From Stella humosa (GTDB lineage: Bacteria > Pseudomonadota > Alphaproteobacteria > ATCC43930 > Allostellaceae): a DNA stretch of 64,000 bases. This document shows positions 1 through 8,165 of the stretch, piece by piece; positions within the stretch are counted from its first letter, which is position 1; each line of letters starts with the position of its first letter. The stretch is taken from assembly GCF_006738645.1 (NCBI RefSeq), contig NZ_AP019700.1, positions 5,700,351-5,764,350 of the forward strand, given 5' to 3'. The notes below the pieces were generated by a model. That model saw only the letters and a program-made list of their open reading frames with translations, searched no databases and was not told where the DNA came from. A program made the position numbers and the translations under genes.

Positions 1-818
1 TGCCGCCGCTGACCCCGGCCGAGGCGCTGGAGGTGTCGCTGATCCACAGCGTCGCAGGATTGCTGGCGGACGGCCGGATCAGCCGGCGGCGCCCGTTCCG
101 CGACCCGCACCATTCGGCCTCGCACGCTGCCCTCATCGGCGGCCCGCGCGCGCGGCCGGGCGAGGTGTCGCTCGCCCATCGCGGCGTGCTGTTCCTGGAC
201 GAGCTGCCGGAATTCCAGCGGCCGGCGCTGGAATCCCTCCGCCAGCCGCTCGAATCCGGCCGCGCGGTGGTGGCCCGCGCGGCCGCCCACGTGGCCTATC
301 CGGCCCGCTTCCAACTCGTGGCGGCGATGAACCCCTGCCGCTGCGGGCAACTGGCCGATGCCGGCCTGGCCTGCGCGCGGGCGCCGGCCTGTGGGCGCGA
401 CTACCAGGCGCGCCTGTCGGGGCCGCTGCTCGACCGCATCGACCTGACGATCGACGTGCCGGCGGTCAGCGCGGCCGACCTCGCCCTGCCGCCGCCGGCC
501 GAAGGCTCGGCCGAGGTGGCGGCCCGGGTCGGTGCCGCGCGCGACCGGCAGCGCGCCCGCTTCGACCGGCTGGGTGCCGCCACGGTCGCTTGCAATGCCG
601 AGGCCGACGGCGAGTTGCTGGACGCCATCGCCGACCCCGAGCCGGACGGCAAGCGCCTGCTGGCCGACGCGGCCGACCGACTGAAGCTGTCGGCGCGCGC
701 CTGGCACCGCGTGCTGCGCGTCGCCCGCACGCTGGCCGACCTGGAGGCCTGCGAGCGCGTCCGCCGCATCCATGTCGCCGAGGCGCTGTCCTATCGGCGG
801 ACCGGCTTCGTCGGCTGA
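1..818 (+). CDS. comM: ComM/YifB-family Mg-chelatase-like AAA+ ATPase, C-terminal part (5' end outside window)
   Basis: ComM is a hexameric AAA+ helicase-like ATPase that promotes branch migration of incoming DNA during natural transformation. The open frame is already running at base 3 and reads PPLTPAEALEVSLIHSVAG, a segment found inside this family, so the gene starts upstream of the window. Visible features are the conserved RPFRDPHHSAS stretch, the Walker B-like VLFLDELPEF, the NPCRCG cysteine segment, the arginine-finger region GPLLDRIDL, and a C-terminal helical Mg_chelatase_C domain ending LSYRR. The stop lies 26 bp from the stop of the convergent aldolase gene. Family assignment is firm; the biological role is inferred from homologues. 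Confidence 0.93.
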   Translation, partial: PPLTPAEALEVSLIHSVAGLLADGRISRRRPFRDPHHSASHAALIGGPRARPGEVSLAHRGVLFLDELPEFQRPALESLRQPLESGRAVVARAAAHVAYPARFQLVAAMNPCRCGQLADAGLACARAPACGRDYQARLSGPLLDRIDLTIDVPAVSAADLALPPPAEGSAEVAARVGAARDRQRARFDRLGAATVACNAEADGELLDAIADPEPDGKRLLADAADRLKLSARAWHRVLRVARTLADLEACERVRRIHVAEALSYRRTGFVG

Positions 819-844
819 ACCGGCGGCCGGTCAACGGCCCCGGA

Positions 845-1591
845 TCAGTGCCGGTATTCGGGCTCCTGGCGATCCAGCATGCGCTTGATCGCGATGAAAT
901 GCCGCTCGGCCACCTTGGGCAGGTCGCCTGCCATCTGCTGGCGGACGTGGCGGCGGACCTCGTCGGGGATGGTGCGCAGTTCCTCGCCGCCGGACCGGGC
1001 CAGCACCTGGAACATGCAGGCGCGCTCCAGGTAGTAGAGGTCGTTGAAGGCATCGGCCACGGTCGGACCGACGGCGATGACGCCGTGGCTTGCCAGCATC
1101 AGCACGCTGGCGCTGCCCAGCCCGTCGGCCAGCCGGTCGCCTTCCGACCGGTCGAGCGCCAGCCCGCCATAGATCTCGTCATAGGCGATGCGGCCGTCGA
1201 ACATCAGGGCGTTCTGCTCGCACATCTGGAGCTGCATGCGCTGGCGCAGGGTGAGTGCGGTCGCGTGCGGCTGGTGGGTGTGCAGGACGGCCACCGCGTG
1301 CGGCGCCTTCAGGTGGATGCGGCTGTGGATGAAGAAGGCGCTGTCCTCGACCGGCCCCTCGCCCTCCAGCACGTTGCCCTCGGCATCGCACAGGCACAGC
1401 GACGAGGCCGTGATCTCCGACCAGTGCCAGCCATAGGGGTTGATCAGGAACCGGTCGCCGCGCACCCGGCCGTCGGCATCGGGCACGGCGACCGAGAAAT
1501 GATTGTCCACGCCCTCGTTCATGCCCAGCCGTGCCGCCCAGCGCAGTGCCGCCGCCAGGTCGACCCGCATCCCCTCGATCACTTCGCTCAT
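845..1591 (-). CDS. class II aldolase/adducin-family protein, last gene of the RT1-RT2 operon
   Basis: This 248-aa protein belongs to the zinc-dependent class II aldolase/adducin N-terminal family, whose members cleave or epimerise sugar phosphates or act as decarboxylases. The HxH pair is at His104/His106 (LHTHQPH) and a third histidine, His169, is in LASHGV, which matches the family's zinc ligands, so the metal site looks intact. The ATG at 1591-1589 overlaps the TGA of RT2 by four bases, which implies translational coupling. The substrate cannot be told. Family members occur in many unrelated operons, so a functional tie to the reverse-transcriptase-like genes is inference from gene order only. 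Confidence 0.88.
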   Translation of the reverse strand: MSEVIEGMRVDLAAALRWAARLGMNEGVDNHFSVAVPDADGRVRGDRFLINPYGWHWSEITASSLCLCDAEGNVLEGEGPVEDSAFFIHSRIHLKAPHAVAVLHTHQPHATALTLRQRMQLQMCEQNALMFDGRIAYDEIYGGLALDRSEGDRLADGLGSASVLMLASHGVIAVGPTVADAFNDLYYLERACMFQVLARSGGEELRTIPDEVRRHVRQQMAGDLPKVAERHFIAIKRMLDRQEPEYRH

Positions 1592-3108
1592 GCCCCTGCC
1601 TCTGCTCCTGCCATGCCGGGTGGTGCGGCCAGATCGCGCGCGACGGCGGTCGCGACCAGATCGACATGGGGATCGAGCCGCGCCCAGGCGGCCAGCGTCG
1701 TCTGCCGCACCGCAGCGGGACGGTAGCGGAAACCGAAGGCGATCGCTGCACGCAAGTGCGAGGAACGGGCGCCGCTGGCCAGACTTTCCAGCATTTCCCA
1801 GCCCCCGGCCGTGGCGAACCGGGCCAGCACGATAGCGGCCGCCGCCCGCGTCGTGTCCGGCAGCCGGCCGTCGCCGGCGATGCGGGCCAGCAACGGCGCG
1901 GTCCGGCCGGCGATGGCCGGCGCCTTCCACAGGGCCGACGCCGCCCACATCCATTGCCACGGGTGCAGGCGGCTGGCCGCGGCATGCAGGGCCGCCTCGA
2001 ACCGGTCGCGCACCGCCCGGTCGTCGAGGAAGAGGCCGATATAGAGGGCATAGATGCGCGCCGCCCACGGCACGTCGACGAAGCGTGACAGGGCCCGGTC
2101 CAGCGCCGAGCGGTCGCCGGCGCGGCCCAGCGCCAGCAATGCCCACTGCTCCACCTTGAAGGCATCGTAGCCATACCGGCCGAGGTCGGCCATCATCTCG
2201 CGGGCGGCCAGGTGCTGGGCCTCCGACGACCCGGGCTCGACCCAGAGGTTGGCCGGGCTGGCCCATTGGACCAGCAGGTCGGTTCGCGCGACGATGCGGG
2301 TCTTGTCGGGGTTGGGGGACATGCCCATCGCCGCCAGAAGCGCGGTCAGGCGGGCCATCGCGGCATCGGCGGCCGCGATGTCCTCCGTTGGCATGAGGAC
2401 GCCGTCGATCAGCCGGAACGATGGGCGGCCCAGCTCGGCGCACAGGCGGTCGAGCGGGCGGAGATGGATCGTGACCAGGGTACCGCTGGTCATGAGGTCG
2501 TTCAGCAGCCCGGCCGGCCCCAGCGTCTTCTCGAATGCCCGGTCGATCCGCTCGCCCTCGGCCAGCCAGGCGGCGGGCAGGCCCAGTCGGGCCAGCGACG
2601 CCAGCAGGTCGGCCCGGCGCAGGCTGGTGCCGGCGCGAGCGACGTCGATCTCCACGAAATGCGACCAGCGCTCGTCCTCGGCCGCCTGCTGGGTTGCCAG
2701 GCGAAAGCAATTGGCACTCCAGTCGGTCGAGGCCAGCAGCGCATCCTCGCCCGTCCGTGCCGGCAGGGAGGAGAAGACCCGGTCGCGGTCGAGGTGCGGC
2801 TCGGCCGCCTGGGCGGCCGCAGCGGCGAAGAGCTGGAAGAGGGTCCGCTCGACCGGCCCGAGGACGCCGTCCGCTCGCTCGGAGAATGTATTCTTGCCAG
2901 GGCGGTGGCGCAGGAACGTGTATGGGCAGGGCGGGCGCAGCGGCCGGCCGGCCAGGATGCCGGCCCGCACCCGGTCGAACGCCTGCTGGTAGACCAGCTT
3001 GTTGTGGGGTGCGAAGACGAACTCGCGCGCGGTCTCCCCCATCAGGGTGGCATGGGCGCGCCGCCACGTTGCGCCGTCGAGAGCCTGCGGATTGGCCCAG
3101 CCCGTCAT
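1588..3108 (-). CDS. reverse-transcriptase-like protein RT2 with degenerate motif C and helical-repeat C-terminus
   Basis: This 506-aa protein looks like a diverged reverse transcriptase of the Abi/UG (defence-associated) kind. Recognisable parts are the conserved FAPHNKLVYQQAFD entry block (about 32-45), DRVFSSLPA (about 109-117), motif A FVEIDVARAG with Asp155, a motif B-like region from 197, and motif C RLIDG (232-236), where the usual YxDD has lost its second Asp. PNPDKTR after it matches the thumb-side KT motif. Residues from about 300 to the end are Ala/Leu-rich helices resembling HEAT-like repeats. It is homologous to RT1 over its full length (shared DPWQ, VLARFAT and SSHLRAAIA-type blocks). 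It starts by ATGA overlap with RT1 and ends by ATGA overlap with the aldolase. Enzymatic activity is doubtful. Confidence 0.72.
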   Translation of the reverse strand: MTGWANPQALDGATWRRAHATLMGETAREFVFAPHNKLVYQQAFDRVRAGILAGRPLRPPCPYTFLRHRPGKNTFSERADGVLGPVERTLFQLFAAAAAQAAEPHLDRDRVFSSLPARTGEDALLASTDWSANCFRLATQQAAEDERWSHFVEIDVARAGTSLRRADLLASLARLGLPAAWLAEGERIDRAFEKTLGPAGLLNDLMTSGTLVTIHLRPLDRLCAELGRPSFRLIDGVLMPTEDIAAADAAMARLTALLAAMGMSPNPDKTRIVARTDLLVQWASPANLWVEPGSSEAQHLAAREMMADLGRYGYDAFKVEQWALLALGRAGDRSALDRALSRFVDVPWAARIYALYIGLFLDDRAVRDRFEAALHAAASRLHPWQWMWAASALWKAPAIAGRTAPLLARIAGDGRLPDTTRAAAAIVLARFATAGGWEMLESLASGARSSHLRAAIAFGFRYRPAAVRQTTLAAWARLDPHVDLVATAVARDLAAPPGMAGAEAGA

Positions 3109-4613
3109 GATGCGGGCGCCGGGGCGGGCTGGCGCGCCAGTGCCGTCGCCACCAGGGCGACCTGCGGGTCCCGCGCGGCCCACCGGCCGAGCAGCGGCGT
3201 CCGTTCGCCCGCGGGGCGGAACCGCAGTCCATGGGCGATGGCGGCCCGCAGATGGGGCGAGCGGGTGGCGTCGGCTACGGCCTCCAGCGCGGCCCACTCC
3301 GCGCGCGTGGCGAAGCGGGCAAGGACGGTTGTCGCGGCGATACGCAGCATCATCGCCGCACCCTTGTGGGCCGCCAGGGTTGCAAGGTGGCTCCGGAGCG
3401 GATCGGGCAGGCTCGGTGCGTGCTGGAATGCCGAAATTGCCCAGGCCAACTGCCAGGGGTCGAACTGCCGCGTCCCGGCAACGAAGACGGCCGCCATCCG
3501 GTCTGCCACCGCCGGGTCGTCCATGAAGCGGCCGACATAGCCGGCAAAGGCCCGGGCGGCGACCGGTGCCGCGCCGAACTGCCCGAGAACATGATCCAGC
3601 GCCGCCGGATCGCCGGCCCGCGCCAGCCGCGCGAGCGCGCCCTCGGCGATCGACCGCAATTGCGGATCGTCGGTGGCGGTCGCGCGCAGCCGGGCCAGGG
3701 CCTGCGCCGGTGACAGGCTGGGATGGGCGCGCCGGCGCGCCTGTCGCCGACGCCTGGCGCGGAACGCCGCCATCGTGTCGACGCCGCTCTTGGCGCGGTT
3801 GACGGCGAATCCACGGGCGGCCAGTTGGGCTTCCGCCGCCGCGGCCAAGCGATGGCCGGCCTCCAGATCGTCGGCCAGCATGACGATGTCGTCGAGCAGT
3901 CGGACCGACGGCACCCCCTGGCGGGCGCACCATTCATCCAGCCAGCGTAGCGTGACCGTGAAGAAACCGGCATTGGCGAGCAGGCCGGAGGGAACGCCGA
4001 GGGGGCGCGGGCACCGGGCGAAGCTGGCCCAGAAATCGTCGGCGATCCCCAGCCAGCCTGGCGGCAGGCCGAGCTGCCGCAGGTCCTCCGTCAGGGCGTC
4101 GCGGTCAGTCCGCTGGCCGCACTCGGCGATGTCGATCGCGACCACCGCCTGGGCGTTGGTGGTGGCGATGGCATGCTCCAGGGCGGTCGCGGCATCCCTG
4201 CTCCATTGCAGCGGCGGTACCACCAGCCCCGGCTCGGGCCCCGTCGCCGGCCGGCTCGAAAAGACCCGGCTGCGGTCGAGCACCGGCTCTGCCGTGGCTA
4301 CCGCCGTGGTGCACAGCAGCATGTAGAGCGCCTCGTCGGCGGGCAGCATCAGGGCATGGATCTGGTGGCGGCCGCGCTGCCCGGGACCGTTCCCCTTTGG
4401 CACGGCACAGGGGACGGGCGGCTGCGGCGGCTGGCGCTCCGCCGACAGCAGCGTGTTCCGCACCGCATCGAAGGCATGGCGATGCACGAAGTCCACATGG
4501 GGCGCATAGATCATGCGCTGGCGCCGCTGCGCCAGCAGCTCGGCCTGCAACCGGGCCCAGGTTTCCTCCGGGACGTCGGCCAGCGCCCGCGCCGCAGCCG
4601 CAGGCGCGGTCAC
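3105..4613 (-). CDS. reverse-transcriptase-like protein RT1 with intact Asp triad and helical-repeat C-terminus
   Basis: This protein, about 502 aa, carries a recognisable RT palm: the YAPHVDFVHRHAFD block (36-49), SRVFSSRPA (115-123), motif A VVAIDIAEC with Asp161, motif B GVPSGLLANAG (206-216), and motif C SVRLLDDIVMLADD with Asp241-Asp242. The order and spacing fit group II intron/retron/Abi-type RTs, with Leu in place of Tyr in YxDD. The remainder is alanine-rich helical repeats, as in the alpha-repeat domains of Abi-type RTs. No maturase, endonuclease or primase motif is visible. Start: I chose GTG at 4613-4611 because similarity to RT2 begins about there; no in-frame ATG lies nearby and the ribosome-binding site is weak, so the start is uncertain. 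Function (defence, domesticated or other) is unknown. Confidence 0.74.
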   Translation of the reverse strand: MTAPAAAARALADVPEETWARLQAELLAQRRQRMIYAPHVDFVHRHAFDAVRNTLLSAERQPPQPPVPCAVPKGNGPGQRGRHQIHALMLPADEALYMLLCTTAVATAEPVLDRSRVFSSRPATGPEPGLVVPPLQWSRDAATALEHAIATTNAQAVVAIDIAECGQRTDRDALTEDLRQLGLPPGWLGIADDFWASFARCPRPLGVPSGLLANAGFFTVTLRWLDEWCARQGVPSVRLLDDIVMLADDLEAGHRLAAAAEAQLAARGFAVNRAKSGVDTMAAFRARRRRQARRRAHPSLSPAQALARLRATATDDPQLRSIAEGALARLARAGDPAALDHVLGQFGAAPVAARAFAGYVGRFMDDPAVADRMAAVFVAGTRQFDPWQLAWAISAFQHAPSLPDPLRSHLATLAAHKGAAMMLRIAATTVLARFATRAEWAALEAVADATRSPHLRAAIAHGLRFRPAGERTPLLGRWAARDPQVALVATALARQPAPAPAS

Positions 4614-4779
4614 GACGATGCCGACGATGTTCTGTGGTATCGGGATACCATGCTGTCGATTCGGGTCCGACTCGCCGCGACTCCTGGGACGTTCATTGGA
4701 CGTTCCGTGATTCGCGCCCGAGTCGCAAAGCCATAAGCGGTCGTGATTCGTTCGAGGTTCGTTCGGGCGATCGGCCGGT
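4614..4779 (-). other. 166-nt gap upstream of RT1 with repeats; candidate leader or ncRNA
   Basis: This gap separates the glnD stop from the chosen RT1 start and has visibly lower GC than its surroundings. It holds several short repeats: GGACGTTC at 4687-4694 and 4698-4705, CGTGATTCG at 4706-4714 and 4742-4750, TTCGTTCG at 4747-4754 and 4758-4765, a 7-bp inverted pair at 4677-4683/4720-4726, and a near-perfect palindrome at 4635-4650. No clear rho-independent terminator for glnD is seen. Some retrons and DRT systems carry a structured RNA next to the RT gene, so this is the place to look for one. Nothing here proves transcription. Confidence 0.35.
4635..4650. repeat. inverted repeat, 7-bp arms with 2-bp centre
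   Basis: TGGTATC and GATACCA are perfect reverse complements around GG, 22 bp upstream of the RT1 GTG. It could be an operator or a small hairpin controlling RT1. It is the most AT-rich symmetric element in the gap. Confidence 0.5.
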
Positions 4780-7569
4780 TCAACCGACCGCCGCGCGGCG
4801 CGGCCGCACCGGTCGTGGCGCCGCTGCCGCACCTTCCGCCTCGGCGTTGCCGAACACGGCCAGCAAGGCCGTGCGGATCGCCTTGATCTTGGCTTCCTTC
4901 TCGACCTTCAGGCCGAACACGTCCTTGACGTAAAAGACGTCGACCACTTTCTCGCCATAGGTCGAGATGCGGGCGGTGGCGATCTGCACGCCCTGGCGGG
5001 TCAGCGCCCGGGTCAGGTCGGCCAGCAGGCCCGGCCGGTCGCGGCCGTTCACCTCGATCACCGTGTGGTTGGTCGACGCGCTGTTGTCGACCAGCACCCG
5101 CGGTGCCAGGGCGAGCGACCGGGTCGCCGGCGCGAAGGGCACCGGGCGGCGCAGCTCGGCCGTGGGCGACAGGCGGCCGTCCAGCGACTGCTCCACCATC
5201 ACCGCCAGCCGCGCCAGCCGGTCGGGCCGGTCGAAGGTCCCGCCCGTGGCGTCCTGCACGGCGAAGCTGTCGAGCGCCATGCCGTTGGCCAGCGTGTGGA
5301 TGCGGGCATCGACGATGTTGGCGCCGGCCACGGCCAGCGCGCCCGCGATGCGCGAAAAGAGGCCCGGATGGTCGGCGGTGTAGATGGTGACGTCGGTCAC
5401 GCCGCGCGCCGGGTCGACCCGGGTGTCGACGGTGAGCGCCCGGCCCTCGCGCTCGGCCGAGCGGATGATCCGCGCATGGCGGGCCTGGGTGTCGACATCG
5501 AGCCCCAGCCAGTAGGCGGGGTAGATGACGTCGGAGAAGAGGGCGAAGCTGTCGTCGTCCCAGTCCTTCAGGGCCTGGCGCAGGCGGTCGCGGGCGGCCG
5601 CGATGCGGGCCGCCTTGGGCTGGGCGCCGATGCCGCCCGACATGGCCTCGGCGGTGCGATGGTAGAGCTCGCGCAGCAACGTCGCCTTCCAGCTATTCCA
5701 CACCTTGGGGCCGACCGCGCGGATGTCGGCCACGGTCAGCGCCAGCAGCAGCTTCAGGCGCTCGGGCGACTGCACCTCGGCGATGAAGTCCTGGATGGTC
5801 TTGGGGTCGTCGATGTCGCGCTTGAAGGCGGTGTTGGACATCAGCAGGTGGAAGCGCACCAGCCAGGCGACCGTCTCGGTCTCCTCCGGCGCCAGGCCGA
5901 AACGTGGTCCCAGTTTGAGCGCGATCTCGGCCCCCAGGATGGAATGGTCGCCGCCCCGGCCCTTGGCGATGTCGTGCAGCAGCAGCGCGACATAGAGCGA
6001 GCGGCGGGAGGCGACGGTCGGCATCACCTCGCTGGCGACGGGATGGTCGTCCTTCAACTGGCCGCGCTCGATCCTCGACAGGATACCAAGCGCGAATATG
6101 GTGTGCTCGTCGACCGTGTACACATGGTACATGTCGTACTGCATCTGGGCGACGACGCGGCCGAAGTCCGGCACGAACTTGCCGAACAGGCCGACCTCGC
6201 TCATCCGCCGCAGGACATGCTCGGGGTCCTTGCGCGACGCCAGGATCTCCAGGAACAGGCGGTTGGCCTCCGGGTCGCGGCGCAGGCGGTTGTCGACCAG
6301 CCGCAGGTCGCGGGTGATCTGCTTCAGGGCGGCCGGATGGATGTCGAGGCCGGTGTCCTGGGCCGCATGGAACAGCCGCAGCAGGTTCACCGGGTCATCC
6401 TGGAACATGGTCGGCTGGGTCAGAGCCAGGCGCCCGCCCTCGACGGTGAAGCCCTCCACCTTGCGCCGGCGCAGGCCGAGCCGGCTCAGCAGCGGCGGGG
6501 CGGATTTCTTGTGCTCGGCCTCCAGCGCCGCGCAGAGGATGCGCGTCAGGTCGCCCACGTCCTTGGCGACCAGGAAATAGTGCTTCATGAAGCGCTCGAC
6601 GCCGCGCGTGCCGGCATGGTCGGTATAGCCCAGGCGGCGCCCGATCTCGGACTGCATGTCGAAGGTCAGCCGCTCGTCCGGCCGGCCGGCGATGTCGTGC
6701 AGGTAGAAGCGCACGGTCCACAGCAGGTCGTGGGCGCGCGCGAAGCCCTGGGCCTCTTCCGGCGACAGCACCGATCGATCGACCAGGGCCGCCACCTCGT
6801 CGACGCGATAGGCGTACTTGGCGATCCAGAACAGCGTGTGCAGGTCGCGCAGGCCGCCCTTCCCCTCCTTCAGGTTGGGCTCCAGCAGGTAGCGGCTGTC
6901 GCCCAGGCGGCGGTGGCGCTCGTCGCGCTCGGCCAGCTTGGCCTCGATGAACCCGATGGCATCGCGGCTCTGGATCTCCTGCTCGTAGCTGCGCCGCAGG
7001 TCGCCATAGAGCGCCTGGTCGCCCCAGATCCAGCGCGCCTCCAGCAGCGCGGTGCGCACCGTGTGGTCGGCCTTGGCCTGGCGCAGGCACTCGGCCACCG
7101 AGCGGGTCGAGTGGCCGACCTTCAGCCCCAGGTCCCACAGCAGGTAGAGCAGGTACTCCACCACCTGCTCGGTATGCGGGGTCGACTTCCACGGCAGCAG
7201 AAACAGCAGGTCGACGTCCGAGAAGGGCGCCAGCTCGGCCCGGCCATAGCCGCCCACGGCGATGATGCCGATGCGCTCGGACGTGGTCGGGTTGGACACG
7301 ACATGGACGTGCGACACGGTGGCGTCATGGAGGACGCGGATCACCTGGTCCATCAGGTGGGCCAGGCCGCGCGCCGCCTCGGCGCCGCGCTGGTTGGCGT
7401 AGAAGCGGCGCATCACCTCGGCCCGCCCATGGTCGAGGGCGGCCCGGACGATCTTCAGCAGCTCGGCCCGGAAGGCGTCGGGGCCAAGGCGGCGGGCGGC
7501 GACGGCGTCGACCTGCCGCAGCAGTTCGCTGCGGTCGACGATGGCACGCGGGCGGGCGATGGAGGTCAT
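4780..7569 (-). CDS. glnD: [protein-PII] uridylyltransferase / uridylyl-removing enzyme
   Basis: GlnD senses glutamine and adds or removes UMP on the T-loop tyrosine of PII, setting nitrogen regulation. The 929-aa protein has the nucleotidyltransferase signature GGYGRAELAPFSDVD at 106-120, an HD phosphohydrolase domain with LLLHDIAKG in the middle, and two C-terminal ACT domains (DHPGLFSRIAGAL and DRPGLLADLTRAL) that bind glutamine. Length and domain order are standard for the family. The ATG at 7569 overlaps the upstream GNAT stop by ATGA, so it is probably cotranscribed with mutS and the GNAT gene. Its PII target is encoded at 35138-35476. Confidence 0.97.
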   Translation of the reverse strand: MTSIARPRAIVDRSELLRQVDAVAARRLGPDAFRAELLKIVRAALDHGRAEVMRRFYANQRGAEAARGLAHLMDQVIRVLHDATVSHVHVVSNPTTSERIGIIAVGGYGRAELAPFSDVDLLFLLPWKSTPHTEQVVEYLLYLLWDLGLKVGHSTRSVAECLRQAKADHTVRTALLEARWIWGDQALYGDLRRSYEQEIQSRDAIGFIEAKLAERDERHRRLGDSRYLLEPNLKEGKGGLRDLHTLFWIAKYAYRVDEVAALVDRSVLSPEEAQGFARAHDLLWTVRFYLHDIAGRPDERLTFDMQSEIGRRLGYTDHAGTRGVERFMKHYFLVAKDVGDLTRILCAALEAEHKKSAPPLLSRLGLRRRKVEGFTVEGGRLALTQPTMFQDDPVNLLRLFHAAQDTGLDIHPAALKQITRDLRLVDNRLRRDPEANRLFLEILASRKDPEHVLRRMSEVGLFGKFVPDFGRVVAQMQYDMYHVYTVDEHTIFALGILSRIERGQLKDDHPVASEVMPTVASRRSLYVALLLHDIAKGRGGDHSILGAEIALKLGPRFGLAPEETETVAWLVRFHLLMSNTAFKRDIDDPKTIQDFIAEVQSPERLKLLLALTVADIRAVGPKVWNSWKATLLRELYHRTAEAMSGGIGAQPKAARIAAARDRLRQALKDWDDDSFALFSDVIYPAYWLGLDVDTQARHARIIRSAEREGRALTVDTRVDPARGVTDVTIYTADHPGLFSRIAGALAVAGANIVDARIHTLANGMALDSFAVQDATGGTFDRPDRLARLAVMVEQSLDGRLSPTAELRRPVPFAPATRSLALAPRVLVDNSASTNHTVIEVNGRDRPGLLADLTRALTRQGVQIATARISTYGEKVVDVFYVKDVFGLKVEKEAKIKAIRTALLAVFGNAEAEGAAAAPRPVRPRRAAVG

Positions 7570-8165
7570 GCGCCTCCCAATATAGCGCGTGGCAGCGCGT
7601 TTGACGCGGGTATGCCGTTGGAGGAGGGCCCGCCGTTCGAGGCGGGCTCGCCGCCCAGGAACCGCACCATCAGCAGTTCGTCGACATAGCGGTCGGCCAG
7701 GCGGAGCGCGTGCTGCTCCAGCCCGTAGGCGGTGAAGCCGCGGCTCTCGTAGAGGCGGCGGGCGCCGGCATTCTCGGCGACGACGCTCAGATGCAGCACC
7801 TCGACCCGGGGCTCGGCATGGGCCAGCACGCGGTCGATCAGGCGGGCGGCGATGCCGCGGCGGCGCCAGCCCGCCTGGACGTAGACGCCCCACACCATGC
7901 CCTTGTGCCGCCGCTTCTCGCCCGTCTCGGCGAAGAAGCCGGCCATGCCGATGGGCTGGCCGCCGTCGAAGGCGCCGAAGGTGTTCCCGCCGGCCAGCCG
8001 CTGGGCCACGACCTCCAGCGGCAGCGCCCGCTCGTCGGCCGGCGAGCTGCCGAACGCCTCGGGGTGGGCGTCCAGCGCCTCCAGCCGGAACGTGCGGAAG
8101 ATCTCGGCTTCGCCCGGCGCGAAGGCACGGATGCGGACCGGGTCGCCGGGGAGGGGGGCTTTCAT
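7566..8165 (-). CDS. GNAT-family N-acetyltransferase
   Basis: This 199-aa protein has a GNAT fold: motif [19 protein letters not shown] provides the acetyl-CoA pyrophosphate-binding loop (RRRGIA), followed by [21 protein letters not shown], the usual motif B. The acceptor is unknown. The last 30 residues form an odd tail with the near-repeat (A/S)SNG..(P/S) three times, which is not part of the fold and may be disordered. It starts by ATGA overlap with mutS and ends by ATGA overlap with glnD, so the three genes are translationally coupled. Coupling to those housekeeping genes does not reveal its substrate. Confidence 0.88.
   Translation of the reverse strand: MKAPLPGDPVRIRAFAPGEAEIFRTFRLEALDAHPEAFGSSPADERALPLEVVAQRLAGGNTFGAFDGGQPIGMAGFFAETGEKRRHKGMVWGVYVQAGWRRRGIAARLIDRVLAHAEPRVEVLHLSVVAENAGARRLYESRGFTAYGLEQHALRLADRYVDELLMVRFLGGEPASNGGPSSNGIPASNALPRAILGGA

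Noticed and set aside
4614-4832. Extension of the RT1 frame upstream to 4832
   Set aside because: It would run into glnD, its sequence is unlike RT2, and the repeat-rich gap looks noncoding. The similarity to RT2 begins near 4613.
845-4832. Firm assignment of the RT pair to DRT3 or another named defence system
   Set aside because: I recognise RT-like motifs and a pair arrangement, but without profile scores I cannot place them in a family; no typical defence partner genes or mobile elements flank them.
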